This document shows, piece after piece, positions 8,638 to 17,078 of a DNA stretch of 64,000 nt. A model generated the notes under the pieces. The model was not told the origin of the DNA. It made no database searches and saw only the letters and a list, made by a program, of their open reading frames with translations. Position numbers and translations under genes: made by a program. This DNA comes from Sinorhizobium medicae (GTDB lineage Bacteria; Pseudomonadota; Alphaproteobacteria; Rhizobiales; Rhizobiaceae). The stretch is taken from contig NZ_VITA01000014.1 of assembly GCF_007827695.1 (NCBI RefSeq), positions 62,001-126,000 of the forward strand, given 5' to 3'. The stretch's first letter is position 1; every line of letters begins with the position of its first letter.

Positions 8638-9294
8638 ATGGACCCGATCGTTCACATCGTCGACGACGACAAATCCTTTCGGACCGCCTTGGCGCGGTTG
8701 ATGGGCGCCGCCGGATTTCGCACAGCCACGTACGAGTCAGGCGAAGACCTTCTGGCGCGCCTGTCAGACCCCGAGGCCGGATGCATTCTACTCGACCTGC
8801 ACATGCCAGGCTTGAGCGGTCTGGAGCTCCAGGACCAACTCGCCGAATGCGCTCCAATGCTGCCGATCGTGTTTTTGACGGGGCGAGCCGAAATCAGGGC
8901 AACCGTTCAAGCGATAAAGGCAGGCGCTGAGGATTTCCTGGAGAAACCGGCCTCCAGGGAGGCGTTGCTGGAGGCGGTCGATCGAGCATTGCGCCGCTGT
9001 GATGCACGGCGTGCCGAATACGATCGCATCCATGCACTCAAGGCACGTCTGGTGAGCCTGACCCCGCGGGAATTCGAAGTGTTCGGCCTGATCACCCGCG
9101 GCAGGCGCAACAAGCAGATTGCCTATGATCTAAGTACGTCCGAACGGACGGTCAAGGCGCACCGGCGTAGCGCCATGGAAAAGCTCGGGGTGGGTTCGCT
9201 GGCCGAGGCAGTTTCGATCGCGGAGAGATTGGGACTACTTAATCCGATGGCAAAGCCGCCGCAGCACCAGAATAAACGGCGCGCTTCCCCATAG
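8638..9294 (+). CDS. FixJ/NarL-type response regulator
   Basis: 218 codons. Receiver domain at 1-120 with acidic pocket D9-D11, phospho-acceptor D53 (ILLDLHMPG), T81 and K103 (FLEKPAS). A LuxR-type HTH lies at about 140-200 (LTPREFEVFGLITRG, NKQIAYDLSTSERTVKAHR). It starts 6 bases after the kinase stop and is its evident partner. Its stop codon lies inside the AGGACAATA motif at 9284-9303, placing a candidate autoregulatory site directly before the receiver-only gene. A decayed relative of the C-terminal part is at 12215-12375. Confidence 0.93.
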   Translation: MDPIVHIVDDDKSFRTALARLMGAAGFRTATYESGEDLLARLSDPEAGCILLDLHMPGLSGLELQDQLAECAPMLPIVFLTGRAEIRATVQAIKAGAEDFLEKPASREALLEAVDRALRRCDARRAEYDRIHALKARLVSLTPREFEVFGLITRGRRNKQIAYDLSTSERTVKAHRRSAMEKLGVGSLAEAVSIAERLGLLNPMAKPPQHQNKRRASP

Positions 9295-9303
9295 GACAAT
9301 ATC
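9284..9303 (+). promoter_or_regulatory. AGGACAATA motif, copy B
   Basis: CTTCCCCATAGGACAATATC overlaps the response regulator stop codon and lies 80 bases before the receiver-only gene. It is identical at 18 of 20 positions to copy C at 10204-10223. The same position relative to the neighbouring genes is kept in the decayed inverted copy (site D). Confidence 0.5.
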
Positions 9304-9383
9304 AAAATTTCCAAGTTGGTCATACGATCATCATGATCGGAGCTGGTTCATGCTTTCCGCATGGGGCTCCAGAAAGGCATAAC

Positions 9384-9755
9384 TTGGAAAGCCCACCACG
9401 CGAAGTGGCTGTCGTGGAAGACGATCCGAGCATGCGGAAGAGCGTCGCGCGGCTCCTGAACGCACATGGTTTTGCGACGGAGGTTTATGCGTCGGCCGAA
9501 GCCTTTCTGAGCTGCGCCAGTCAAAACCGGTTTGGTTGCATTGTCCTCGACATTCATCTCAGCGGCATGTCTGGCATCGAACTGTGGCACCGACTGAAAG
9601 ACACCGATTTCCGGATCAAGGTCATCTTCATCACGGCCTTGGACGATGGGGTGCTCGAAGCGGAGGCGATGAAAGCGGGATGCGTGGCGTATCTTCACAA
9701 GCCATTTCCGGCCGACGCTCTGATCGGAGCTGTCAACAGAGCATTGGGTGCTTAG
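9384..9755 (+). CDS. Single-domain response regulator (receiver only)
   Basis: 123 codons from a TTG start at 9384. This start is chosen because the sequence AAAGG plus TTGGAAA, with the same spacing class, is conserved in the decayed paralogue at 12115. An upstream ATG at 9333 is in frame but has no such support. The receiver has E12-D13-D14, phospho-Asp D56 (CIVLDIHLSG), a T in VIFITA and K in YLHKPF. No output domain follows. Stand-alone receivers often act as phosphate sinks or relays, so it may tune the adjacent kinase/FixJ pair. Confidence 0.88.
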   Translation: MESPPREVAVVEDDPSMRKSVARLLNAHGFATEVYASAEAFLSCASQNRFGCIVLDIHLSGMSGIELWHRLKDTDFRIKVIFITALDDGVLEAEAMKAGCVAYLHKPFPADALIGAVNRALGA

Positions 9756-10203
9756 CAAGGCGATGCCGTCTATCGCGCCTGTTGCAGCGTTTCGATGCTC
9801 TAGCTGCTTAATCCGGGTGCCCCACCCCAAGCAATCAGGTCGAGCAATAAGATCGGCGCTATTGACGCCGATCCCGAAACGGGACCGCAGCGGCTTCCAG
9901 GCTGCCAGTTATCGTCATCACGGTGATCGTAAAAGCGGCCGCGGCCAGTTTCGGTTGCGCCTCCAATCGGCAGAAGCCCTTTCCGCCGGAAGCGCCGACT
10001 GTCGCCGTCAAGAGCGCCCTTGGATCCTCGATGCATGTCACCAGAACGCGTGCAGCGGGTTTAGGACAAAGACATGCAAAAAACAAGATTTGAAGCGCTC
10101 CCATGAATTCGATTGAACTCGACGTGGTTCAAGGCGCGCCGATCTTGCGAAATTTGCCGAGCAACGCGGGTCGATCTTACCAGCGGTCGGCGGGTTCAGA
10201 CGA
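9756..10203. other. Non-coding or decayed stretch with a possible RND-adaptor lipoprotein start
   Basis: No intact gene seen. On the plus strand, about 9880-10075, an open frame without a good start reads SRLPVIVITVIVKAAAASFG, then a lipobox-like SFGC, then NRQKPFPPEAPTVAVKSA. This resembles the start of RND-efflux periplasmic adaptor lipoproteins (hydrophobic segment, Cys, Pro-rich linker). The rest of such a protein is absent. Treat it as a weak remnant. Confidence 0.3.
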
Positions 10204-10223
10204 CTTCCCCTAAGGACAATATC
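10204..10223 (+). promoter_or_regulatory. AGGACAATA motif, copy C
   Basis: CTTCCCCTAAGGACAATATC lies 98 bases upstream of the small exported protein gene at 10321. It matches copy B at 18 of 20 positions. Same orientation as the downstream gene. Proposed response-regulator site. Confidence 0.5.
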
Positions 10224-10320
10224 GCTCAGTGAAGAAACGCGTAAGCTGGGATGAGTTGTTTAAGCAGCCGCGCTTGATTGCCCCCTGGTTACAAGCGCAT
10301 AACCTAGGAAGGAGCATGAC

Positions 10321-10671
10321 ATGAATCGCCTTGCAACTTTTTCGATGATCGCCAGCCTGTCCGCCCTGAGCTTCGCTGGAATCGTGCACGGCCAGGGCGC
10401 CGAAATGAACTGGCCTAAAGAAATTGAGCAAACCGTGCGCAGCCACAGCGGCGACAAGATCAATGTCGTCGACGTCAGCACACTCTCGGAGCAGGACCAA
10501 ACACGCATGTGGGTCGACAATGCCACGCCGGAACAACGCGCGGCGCTGCTCGAGGCCGTCGAAGCAAACAAGCCCTTGGCTGAAAAGCTGAAGGCACAGA
10601 ATGTCGAGATGAACAACATCGGCGGCGCTGAGCAGGCGGCTGATGGCGGGCTGACGATCTACGTTCGCTAA
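10321..10671 (+). CDS. Small exported protein of unknown function
   Basis: 116 codons. Signal peptide at 1-24 (MNRLATFSMIASLSALSFAG, cut near HGQ), mature part rich in charged residues (NWPKEIEQTVRSHSGDKINV, EQRAALLEAVEANKPLAEKL), ending GGLTIYVR. A good ribosome binding site (AGGAAGGAG) precedes the ATG. Not recognised as a named family. It probably acts in the periplasm. The AGGACAATA motif 98 bases upstream suggests control by the kinase/FixJ pair at 6.7-9.3 kb (inference). Confidence 0.8.
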   Translation: MNRLATFSMIASLSALSFAGIVHGQGAEMNWPKEIEQTVRSHSGDKINVVDVSTLSEQDQTRMWVDNATPEQRAALLEAVEANKPLAEKLKAQNVEMNNIGGAEQAADGGLTIYVR

Positions 10672-11044
10672 TCTCTGTTCGGTGAAGCGGGGTGCGAACG
10701 GTATCCGCAGCCGCATCCCGCTTCAGAGTCAAGGGCGCCGGGCACATCGACTCCGTCGCCATGATGTAGGTGTCTTCGGCACTTGGACGGTTCATGCTTG
10801 CATTCGCGTTCGTGTTGTTGCCGGTCATGCTACGTCTAGGAGCCTTTCGGCTGCTATACGCAAGAGCGCCGCTTGGGCAAAGCCCTGCTGCCGCACGTGT
10901 CGATGCTGCGACGGCGCCTCGCCGTCACCGCGGTTCGGATCTGGTCTTTTCGGGCTGATCGCGGCCTGTCTGTGGCGTCTCTTCTCACGGGCCTCCGTTA
11001 GTGCCTCCTGAGCTGCGTGCATCGCGCGCTAGGAAGAGGAGCAA
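10672..11044. other. Intergenic stretch, no supported gene
   Basis: 373 bases between two forward genes. Short hydrophobic frames exist (for example FMLAFAFVLLPVMLRLGAF near 10795), but none has a ribosome binding site plus family resemblance. Possibly a decayed small membrane protein. Confidence 0.35.
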
Positions 11045-11782
11045 ATGCACTTGTCATCAACCGCCCGCGCTGCCCTGCCCGCCTTGGCAGCTCTGATCGC
11101 CGCCTATCTTCTGCTTGCCTATTTCCTGGTGCCCGAGATGTGGATCTTTCGCGAGCATCGCCTTCCACACTTCGATTCGATGGTGACGGCGACCGCCGAT
11201 GATATCCCCGGTGACCCGATCAACGTCGGTCTGGTAGGCTCAAAAGCACAGGTGATGGGCGCCTTTGCGGCTGCTGGTTGGCATGCCGCCGATGCAATTA
11301 CCTGGCGCTCCTCGATCGACATCGGCCTTAGCGTTGTACTTCACAGGCCGGACAGCGCCGCACCGGTAAGCCCGCTGTTTTATCGCGGCCGAAAGCAGGA
11401 CCTAGCCTTCGAAAAAGCGGTTGGGAACAGCGCCGATCAACGTCATCACGTGCGGTTCTGGCAAACGGATCAGAGCGACAACTACGGCCGACCGTTCTGG
11501 TTCGGTTCGGTCACCTTCGATCGCGGGGTCGGACTCAGTCATGACACAGGTCAGATCACTCATCACATCGCCGCAGACGTTGACGTCGAACGAGACGGTC
11601 TTATCCGTGACCTGCAAGCCGCAGGGCAAATTGCGTCAACCTACGACATCGGCGGCGTCGGGGCGACGATGAATGGTCGCAACGGTGGCGGCGATTCCTA
11701 CTTTACCGATGGCTTCGCGTTAATCGGCATTGTGCGAGCAGAGCCGAGAACAGGCAAGGCCCGCGCTAATACTTCCCGGTAG
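11045..11782 (+). CDS. LssY C-terminal-domain-like membrane-anchored protein
   Basis: 245 codons. One N-terminal membrane segment (about 8-30, RAALPALAALIAAYLLLAYF), then a domain resembling the LssY C-terminal family: GDPINVGLVGSKAQVMGAFA, AAGWHAADAI, SPLFYRGRKQDLAFEKAVG, RHHVRFW, and FWFGSVTFDRGVG. LssY-type domains accompany type I secretion or PAP2-type proteins, but no biochemical role is firm. The start has an AGGAAGAGGAG leader at 11030-11040. It stands alone, with a decayed regulator downstream on the opposite strand. Confidence 0.75.
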   Translation: MHLSSTARAALPALAALIAAYLLLAYFLVPEMWIFREHRLPHFDSMVTATADDIPGDPINVGLVGSKAQVMGAFAAAGWHAADAITWRSSIDIGLSVVLHRPDSAAPVSPLFYRGRKQDLAFEKAVGNSADQRHHVRFWQTDQSDNYGRPFWFGSVTFDRGVGLSHDTGQITHHIAADVDVERDGLIRDLQAAGQIASTYDIGGVGATMNGRNGGGDSYFTDGFALIGIVRAEPRTGKARANTSR

Positions 11783-11824
11783 ATAGCTAAAGCAGTTAAG
11801 CGCGATTGCTAAGGCTTTGAAGGA

Positions 11825-12115
11825 CCCACTGACGCGTCGCCAACTAGGCTCGAATGCTGCTCGCGGTCATGAAGATCACTTGAATGTCGGTAACAGCCCG
11901 TTTCAGGTAGTGCCTACATCGATGCCAGACATGCCGCCAATATGGATGTCAAGAACAACGCAACGGGTTGAACCTGTCTGGACCTTGTTGAGAAAGCTCT
12001 CGGCTGTCGGCTATCCTTCTGTCATGATGCCGTGCGCATTCAACAGCCTTTCGACGCTTCTGCGCATACTTGCATCATCATCGACTACAACCACGGTGCC
12101 AGGTGAATTTTCCAA
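11825..12115 (-). pseudogene. Decayed receiver-only response regulator (inverted copy)
   Basis: On the minus strand, from TTG at 12115 (AAAGG upstream): LENSPGTVVVVDDDASMRRS, VERLLNAHGIMTEG, a stop, PTAESFLNKVQTG, CVVLDIHIGGMSGID, then a stop and AVTDIQVIFMTASS in a shifted frame. This closely parallels the intact receiver at 9384-9755 (RLLNAHGFATE, CIVLDIHLSGMSGIE). An in-frame stop, a second stop and a frameshift make it non-functional. Confidence 0.8.
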
Positions 12116-12194
12116 GGAGAGCACCTTTCGGGGCCAAACCGACGGCGGACCCGAACCAAATCTGCGACTATCTTAGCAAGCCCAGAGCGGCCGC

Positions 12195-12209
12195 TATTGT
12201 CCTTTGGTG
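12195..12209 (-). promoter_or_regulatory. AGGACAATA motif, copy D
   Basis: The minus strand reads CACCAAAGGACAATA. It lies 6-20 bases past the stop of the decayed LuxR fragment and 80 bases before the decayed receiver, the same arrangement as copy B between the intact genes. Confidence 0.45.
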
Positions 12210-12214
12210 AACCC

Positions 12215-12375
12215 TCAAGGGCGGGAATGGTCGCCGATGGTCCCGACAAGTCCCAATCTCTCGGCGATGGAAACCGTTTCGGCCAGCGACCTTGCGCCGA
12301 TCTTCTCGATGAGAATTGTGCCTATGGGCCTTGATCCTCCTTTCCGACCCATCGGTCCGCAAGGTGGGCGATGTC
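12215..12375 (-). pseudogene. LuxR-type HTH fragment of a response regulator
   Basis: On the minus strand the remnant reads ERRIKAHRHN and, one frame away, ILIEKIGARSLAETVSIAER then LGLVGTIGDHSRP and stop. It aligns with the end of the regulator at 8638-9294 (ERTVKAHRRSAMEKLGVGSL, AEAVSIAERLGLLNP). The receiver and most of the HTH are missing. With the next gene it forms an inverted, decayed copy of the intact regulator pair. Confidence 0.75.
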
Positions 12376-12399
12376 GCCTGGCCGAGGAGGCAGCCTTCA

Positions 12400-13024
12400 A
12401 ATCCGACGACGGATTTCGCGACGCTCAAGGCGGACATCTAACCAAAGAATGCCGCCAAGACCTGGCTCAATGCACGGCTAGGAGGAATCCAGAACGCGGC
12501 GTCCTAGTCTTCATCCAATGGCTTCAACAACCGGTTCGAAGACTCGGTCTGTCGCTTCGTGCAGATCGTTCACGATTCCGGCGTCAAGAGTGCGCCCATA
12601 CTTGGCCGTCGCGCGGCAGGCTTCTGGCGTGTGGTTATGACCGAGAAATCACCAACTATACCCGCAACACGTTGGAAGCGCAGTTCCAATATCTCGCCGC
12701 CTATCCGGAGGTGAAAGAGGTATCGATCCTCGCGAATTCAATGGGCAACTGGCTGGCACTCGAAGGCTTGCGGCAGATGGATATACGCAACGACGGTCCT
12801 TCGCCGAAGTTCAAAAACGTGATGCTTGCGGGTCCCGACGTCGAGTTGCTCCGCTCGCAGATCAAGGACATCGAAGAGCGGCGGCCGCGCTTCACTTTGT
12901 TCGTATCCGCCGACGACCGGGCGCTGGCCTTCTCGCCCAAGATGTGGGCGACGTTCTCCGGCTGGGATCCATCGATCCGGAGCTGGCTCCTTACAAGGAC
13001 GAGATGACAGAAGTTATGGTATGA
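12400..13024 (+). pseudogene. DUF900-type alpha/beta hydrolase, frameshifted
   Basis: Parts appear in different frames: GFNNRFEDSVCRFVQIVHDS near 12520, then WPSRGRLLACGYDREITNYT near 12602 and VKEVSILANSMGNWLALEGL with the nucleophile-elbow-like SMGN, then PKFKNVMLAGPDVELLRSQI and RRPRFTLFVSADDRALAFSP. After about 12950 a further shift is needed to read the end. The family (COG4782-like esterases) normally has an N-terminal lipoprotein or signal region, which is absent or unreadable. At least two frameshifts. Confidence 0.7.
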
Positions 13025-13088
13025 ACGAATCGCATATTCGTAAGGACGCATGTCGTCCCTCGCAGCGACGGAGGGAGAGGAGCGGGCG

Positions 13089-13262
13089 ATGTCGAATTTT
13101 ATGATGCTCGTAGTTTCCGGAGCAGTTGCCGCGGTGTCGTATGGCGTTTCGCCGCTGCTGATCGACCATCCGCAAGCGGTCGACTCGCAGACCGATTGGG
13201 AATTTTCCGTCGCACCCTATCCCTTGACGGCGGGCTACCGTGCAGCAGGGCCCGATCCTTGA
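13089..13262 (+). pseudogene. N-terminal fragment of an outer-membrane-type protein
   Basis: 57 codons from ATG 13089 with a GGAGAGGAG leader. A hydrophobic start (MSNFMMLVVSGAVAAVSYGV) leads to DWEFSVAPYPLTAGYR, which resembles the WEFSxxPYLWxxG opening of outer-membrane beta-barrel proteins, then a stop. The rest of a barrel is absent. The following gene is a different outer-membrane-type protein. It could alternatively be a genuine small exported peptide. Confidence 0.4.
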
Positions 13263-13311
13263 ACTCGCAAAAATTCTAGCACTTTTCCGAAAAGCCTCTG
13301 GGGGTACGACA

Positions 13312-14118
13312 ATGGCATTCTCCGCATCCACGAACTTCATTTGTCTTCTGATGTTTCTCGGCGGAACAGGCTCGCTCCAGGCTCAGGAGTCCAGTTCCGA
13401 TCTGGCAAAGAAGCTGTCTAACCCGATCGCTTCGCTGATCAGCGTACCGTTTCAGTTCAACTACGATCATGGCTACGGTCCGCTCGACGGGGACAAGATA
13501 ACCCTCAACATCCAGCCCGTAATACCGATTTCTCTGAACGGGAACTGGAATCTCATCTCGCGCACAATCCTGCCGGTGACCTGGCAGCACGACATAGCCG
13601 GGCCATCCGGGACGCAGTTTGGCCTCGGCGACACCGTCCAGAGCTTCTTCCTTTCTCCCGCCAAGCCAACCGCGAGCGGGATTATCTGGGGTGCCGGTCC
13701 AGTGTTCCTTATACCGACCGCGACAGACGACCTCCTGGGAGGTGAGAAATGGGGGGCTGGACCGACGGTCGTCGCCCTCAAGCAGGACGGCCCTTGGACC
13801 TACGGCTTGCTTGCCAACCACATCTGGTCGTTCGCGGGCAATGAAGAACGGAATGATATCAGCAGCACGTTCGTGCAGCCGTTCCTCTCCTATACGACGC
13901 CTGATGCCTGGACCTTCGCGCTGAACACCGAGTCCACGTATGACTGGAAAGCGGAGGAGTGGTCGGTTCCGATCAATTTCACGGTTTCCAAACTGGTGAA
14001 GATCGAGGAGCAGCCGATCAGCCTTACGGCTGGCCTGCGTTACTGGGCGACTGCACCGGACAATGGCCCGGAGGGTCTTGGGATACGGGTGGCGGTGACG
14101 TTTCTGTTTCCCAAGTAA
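13312..14118 (+). CDS. Outer-membrane transporter-like protein (often annotated neuromedin U)
   Basis: 268 codons from ATG 13312. A longer frame starts at 13240, but the signal peptide (MAFSASTNFICLLMFLGGTG, cleavage near SLQAQE) fixes the start. The mature part has alternating beta-strand patterns typical of porin-like barrels (FQFNYDHGYGP, LISRTILPVTWQ, LGDTVQSFFLSP, GAGPVFLIPTATDDLLGGEK) and a C-terminal aromatic strand ending VAVTFLFPK. The group is annotated as neuromedin U homologue or MetA-like phenol-pathway barrel. No substrate is known. Confidence 0.75.
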   Translation: MAFSASTNFICLLMFLGGTGSLQAQESSSDLAKKLSNPIASLISVPFQFNYDHGYGPLDGDKITLNIQPVIPISLNGNWNLISRTILPVTWQHDIAGPSGTQFGLGDTVQSFFLSPAKPTASGIIWGAGPVFLIPTATDDLLGGEKWGAGPTVVALKQDGPWTYGLLANHIWSFAGNEERNDISSTFVQPFLSYTTPDAWTFALNTESTYDWKAEEWSVPINFTVSKLVKIEEQPISLTAGLRYWATAPDNGPEGLGIRVAVTFLFPK

Positions 14119-15078
14119 TGTGAATGGGTCAGAATAGGGAGCTACGCAACGACATCGGGTGGGCAGAGAATCCGCTATTGACGGACATTGACACTGGACC
14201 CGTCGTTGCGTGACAACTTCGGTTCACGTGCTGCCGCGGACGATCGGCTTCGTTTCGCACCGATCCTGACTCTGACGCCCCGGGCTTGGGTGGCGTTCGC
14301 GACATCCCGCCAGCGTCGAACACGAGCTGACCGATGTGGGCCGCTCCCCTGATCACGCCGCTGAGGCGTGCACGCCAATTGGTCGTTGGGGAAAGAGCCG
14401 GAGCGCTGCAAGGAGGTACTCGGGCGCATTGACGTCGGTAAACCCTTGACAATCCCACAACGTGGCATCCAGCTGAGCCTGAAATCCTGAAATTGCAATG
14501 ACCGACCGTAAAGGAAGCTTACCGGCCGGCGCACGGTTCCAACCGATACACTATGCGACTTTCGAAGCCCAGAACGTGAACATCCTCGAAACAAGCCGTG
14601 CGGCGCTCGTGAGAACGGCTCACTTCAACCGCTGCTTACTTTAGCACCGGGCGCGATCGAGGCTCGATTCGCCGGAAGCGGACTGTCAATTCGTTGCGGA
14701 GGACGGAAGGTTTGCGCCCCAAGTCGGACACTGAGCAGAGCACGGTGGTATCCCAGAAGCGGGCATGCATACATGCCGCCGAGTTGCAGGTTTGCACCAC
14801 TTCCAGACCTCACCTCGGAAGCTGCGATCGACGCGTTTCGACCCGTTGCGGTCCTCCAACTATGTCGCGGTGAACGACAGGTCTGCCCCCTTAAACCGGT
14901 CCTACGAGCTCGTGTCCTGCACACGAGGGCGGTTTGGGTAATACAGCCTTCCAAGAGATAGTTTCCTGTTCAATACTAGATCGATAGATCATCGCTGAAG
15001 AAAATGCCCGGTTTGCCATACCGGGCAAGTTGGCGGGAAGATGCCTCGTTCCCGCGGGGAAACTATACGCACATGACC
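14119..15078. other. 960-base stretch with no recognisable gene
   Basis: Frames up to about 140 codons exist on the minus strand but show arginine- and serine-rich composition typical of antisense frames and no family resemblance. I see no tRNA, repeat or insertion-sequence end. The right end borders the 3' end of the ABC operon. Confidence 0.4.
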
Positions 15079-16086
15079 TTATGCAGCCTGGTGAATTAGA
15101 GCCGAGCGCTTCCCTCCATGAAGGTCGGGGGCAAAAATGCACGCGGCGTTGTGGTCCGGCGAAAGGACATGTGATGCTGGTGCTCTTAGGGCGCAGTCCT
15201 CAACCGCAAGCGGACAACGTGTCCGGAATCGGCAGCCGGACGGTGGATTGGTCGGACTTGGCACTTCGCCCTTCAGCAAAGGAGCGCTGCGGAGCTTTTC
15301 AACGCGTGGGTCGACCTCGGGAACGGAGGCCAGCAACATCTGAGAGTATGGGTGGCCAGGATGATCGTACAGTTCCTGCGACGGCCCATGCTCAACGATC
15401 TTGCCTAGATACATGACGTAAACGCGCGAGGCTGCCTGCCTCACAAGTGCAAGGTCATGGGCGATGAACAGGCAGGCGACACCCAGATCCTTCTGCAAGC
15501 GCAGGAACAGGTTCATGACTTGCGCCCGGATGGAGAGATCGAGGGCGCTAACCGGCTCGTCGCAGATCAGAACTCGCGGGTTCACCGCGAGAGATCTGGC
15601 AATGGCAACGCGCTGACGCTGGCCGCCCGATAGCTCGCGTGTGTGACGGTCCCTTGCCGTATGAGGCAGACCGACCTGCTCCAATAGTTCCTTGGCCCGA
15701 CGAGTTCTCTCGTCCGCCGACCTGAGGCCATCGATCAATAGAGCTTCGTCGATCGCCTCGCCAACCGTCTGACGATCGTTCAGGGACGAATAGGGATCCT
15801 GGAACACGTACTGCAGAGCCCGACGACTGTTTCGCAGTGCGGCGCCCGAAAGCGTGCTGAGGTCGACCCCGTCGAGCAGTACCCGTCCAGCACTTGCCTT
15901 CTCGAGACCGACGATGGTTCTTCCGAGCGTGGATTTTCCGCAGCCGGATTCGCCGACCAAACCGACGATCTCGCCTGGATAGAGCTCGATCGAAACATCG
16001 TCGACCGCATGGACGTACTTGCCCCGCTGGACGCTCTTGAAGCGTGTTTGCAGGTTTTCGACTTTGAGAACAGGTGCGTGTGTCAT
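15079..16086 (-). CDS. Dipeptide/oligopeptide ABC importer ATPase (DppF-like)
   Basis: 335 codons from ATG 16086, which overlaps the previous stop (ATGA). Walker A GESGCGKST at residues 45-53, signature LSGGQRQR, Walker B VLICDEPVSALD, and the C-terminal oligopeptide-ABC extension with GCRFRTRCPLAVEDC. It energises import together with the second ATPase at the inner membrane. Last gene of a five-gene leftward operon. A longer upstream frame overlaps the preceding ATPase and is rejected. Confidence 0.93.
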   Translation of the reverse strand: MTHAPVLKVENLQTRFKSVQRGKYVHAVDDVSIELYPGEIVGLVGESGCGKSTLGRTIVGLEKASAGRVLLDGVDLSTLSGAALRNSRRALQYVFQDPYSSLNDRQTVGEAIDEALLIDGLRSADERTRRAKELLEQVGLPHTARDRHTRELSGGQRQRVAIARSLAVNPRVLICDEPVSALDLSIRAQVMNLFLRLQKDLGVACLFIAHDLALVRQAASRVYVMYLGKIVEHGPSQELYDHPGHPYSQMLLASVPEVDPRVEKLRSAPLLKGEVPSPTNPPSGCRFRTRCPLAVEDCALRAPASHVLSPDHNAACIFAPDLHGGKRSALIHQAA

Positions 16087-17078
16087 GCCGCAGCCTTTCC
16101 TTGGTTGACGACAGGGCAGGCTACGCAAACATTGCTGTCGGCGGTTGGGACCATTGGTGGGCGCGCCCGAGTGCATGCGGCCACTGCGAACTCGCAGCGC
16201 GGCGCGAAAGCGCAGCCCTGGATGGGTGCGCCGAGCGTTGGGGGCACACCGGGCAGCCCCCGGAATTCGGAGCCGATCGGATCGTCGCGCCTCGGAATCG
16301 CGTTGATCAGGCCCCTTGTGTAGGGATGACGAGGATTGACGAGGACCTTGTCCACCGGCCCGCATTCGGCAGCCCGTGCCGCATACATGACGACGATGTT
16401 GTCGGCCGCACCGGCGACGACGCCCATGTCGTGGGTGATCAAGACCATCGCCATGTTCAGGCGCTGCTGCAGGTCCTTCAGCAAGCGGAGAATCTGTGCC
16501 TGCACCGTGACATCGAGGGCAGTCGTCGGCTCGTCGGCGATGAGCAGCTTCGGCTCTCCAGCAAGTGCAATAGCAATGACGATCCTCTGTCTTAGGCCGC
16601 CCGACAATTCGTGCGGATATTGACTCAGCCGAGCGGCAGGATCTGAGATTCCGACAAGTTTGACGAGGTCGAGTGCCCTCGCCTCTGCTGCGCGAGGGCT
16701 CATGTTGAGATGCAGCTCCGCCATTTCGGCGATCTGCCGCCCGATACGTCTGACCGGGTTAAGCGCGCTCATCGGATCCTGGAAGATGAACCCGATGGAC
16801 TTGCCGCGCAACTTGCGGACTTCCGGCTCGGAGAGGCCGATCAGCTCCTGCCCCTCGAACCGTACCGAGCCGGAGAGATTCGTCGTCACGCCCGTTGGCA
16901 TCAGGCCGAGCGGGGCGAAGTTCATCACGGTCTTGCCGCTACCACTTTCGCCGACTATGGCGAGACACTGACCCTGCCGGATCGCGTAACTGACACCGTC
17001 AACCGGGCGCAGCGCGGATTTCGCGGTCAGCAGATCAACCGTCAGATTCTTGACGGACAACAATGGTTCATTTTGCAT
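16083..17078 (-). CDS. Dipeptide/oligopeptide ABC importer ATPase (DppD-like)
   Basis: 331 codons. Walker A GESGSGKT at 43-50, Q-loop FQDPMSALNP, signature ELSGGLRQR, Walker B LLIADEPTTALD, H-loop THD, and the C-terminal cysteine motif GCAFAPRCEFAVAAC of Opp/Dpp ATPases. It overlaps the permease gene by 11 bases upstream and the next ATPase by 4 bases downstream, so translation is coupled. Confidence 0.93.
   Translation of the reverse strand: MQNEPLLSVKNLTVDLLTAKSALRPVDGVSYAIRQGQCLAIVGESGSGKTVMNFAPLGLMPTGVTTNLSGSVRFEGQELIGLSEPEVRKLRGKSIGFIFQDPMSALNPVRRIGRQIAEMAELHLNMSPRAAEARALDLVKLVGISDPAARLSQYPHELSGGLRQRIVIAIALAGEPKLLIADEPTTALDVTVQAQILRLLKDLQQRLNMAMVLITHDMGVVAGAADNIVVMYAARAAECGPVDKVLVNPRHPYTRGLINAIPRRDDPIGSEFRGLPGVPPTLGAPIQGCAFAPRCEFAVAACTRARPPMVPTADSNVCVACPVVNQGKAAA

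Noticed and set aside
14119-15078. Hidden gene in the 960-base gap
   Set aside because: All frames on both strands were read. None shows a family motif, signal peptide or convincing ribosome binding site.
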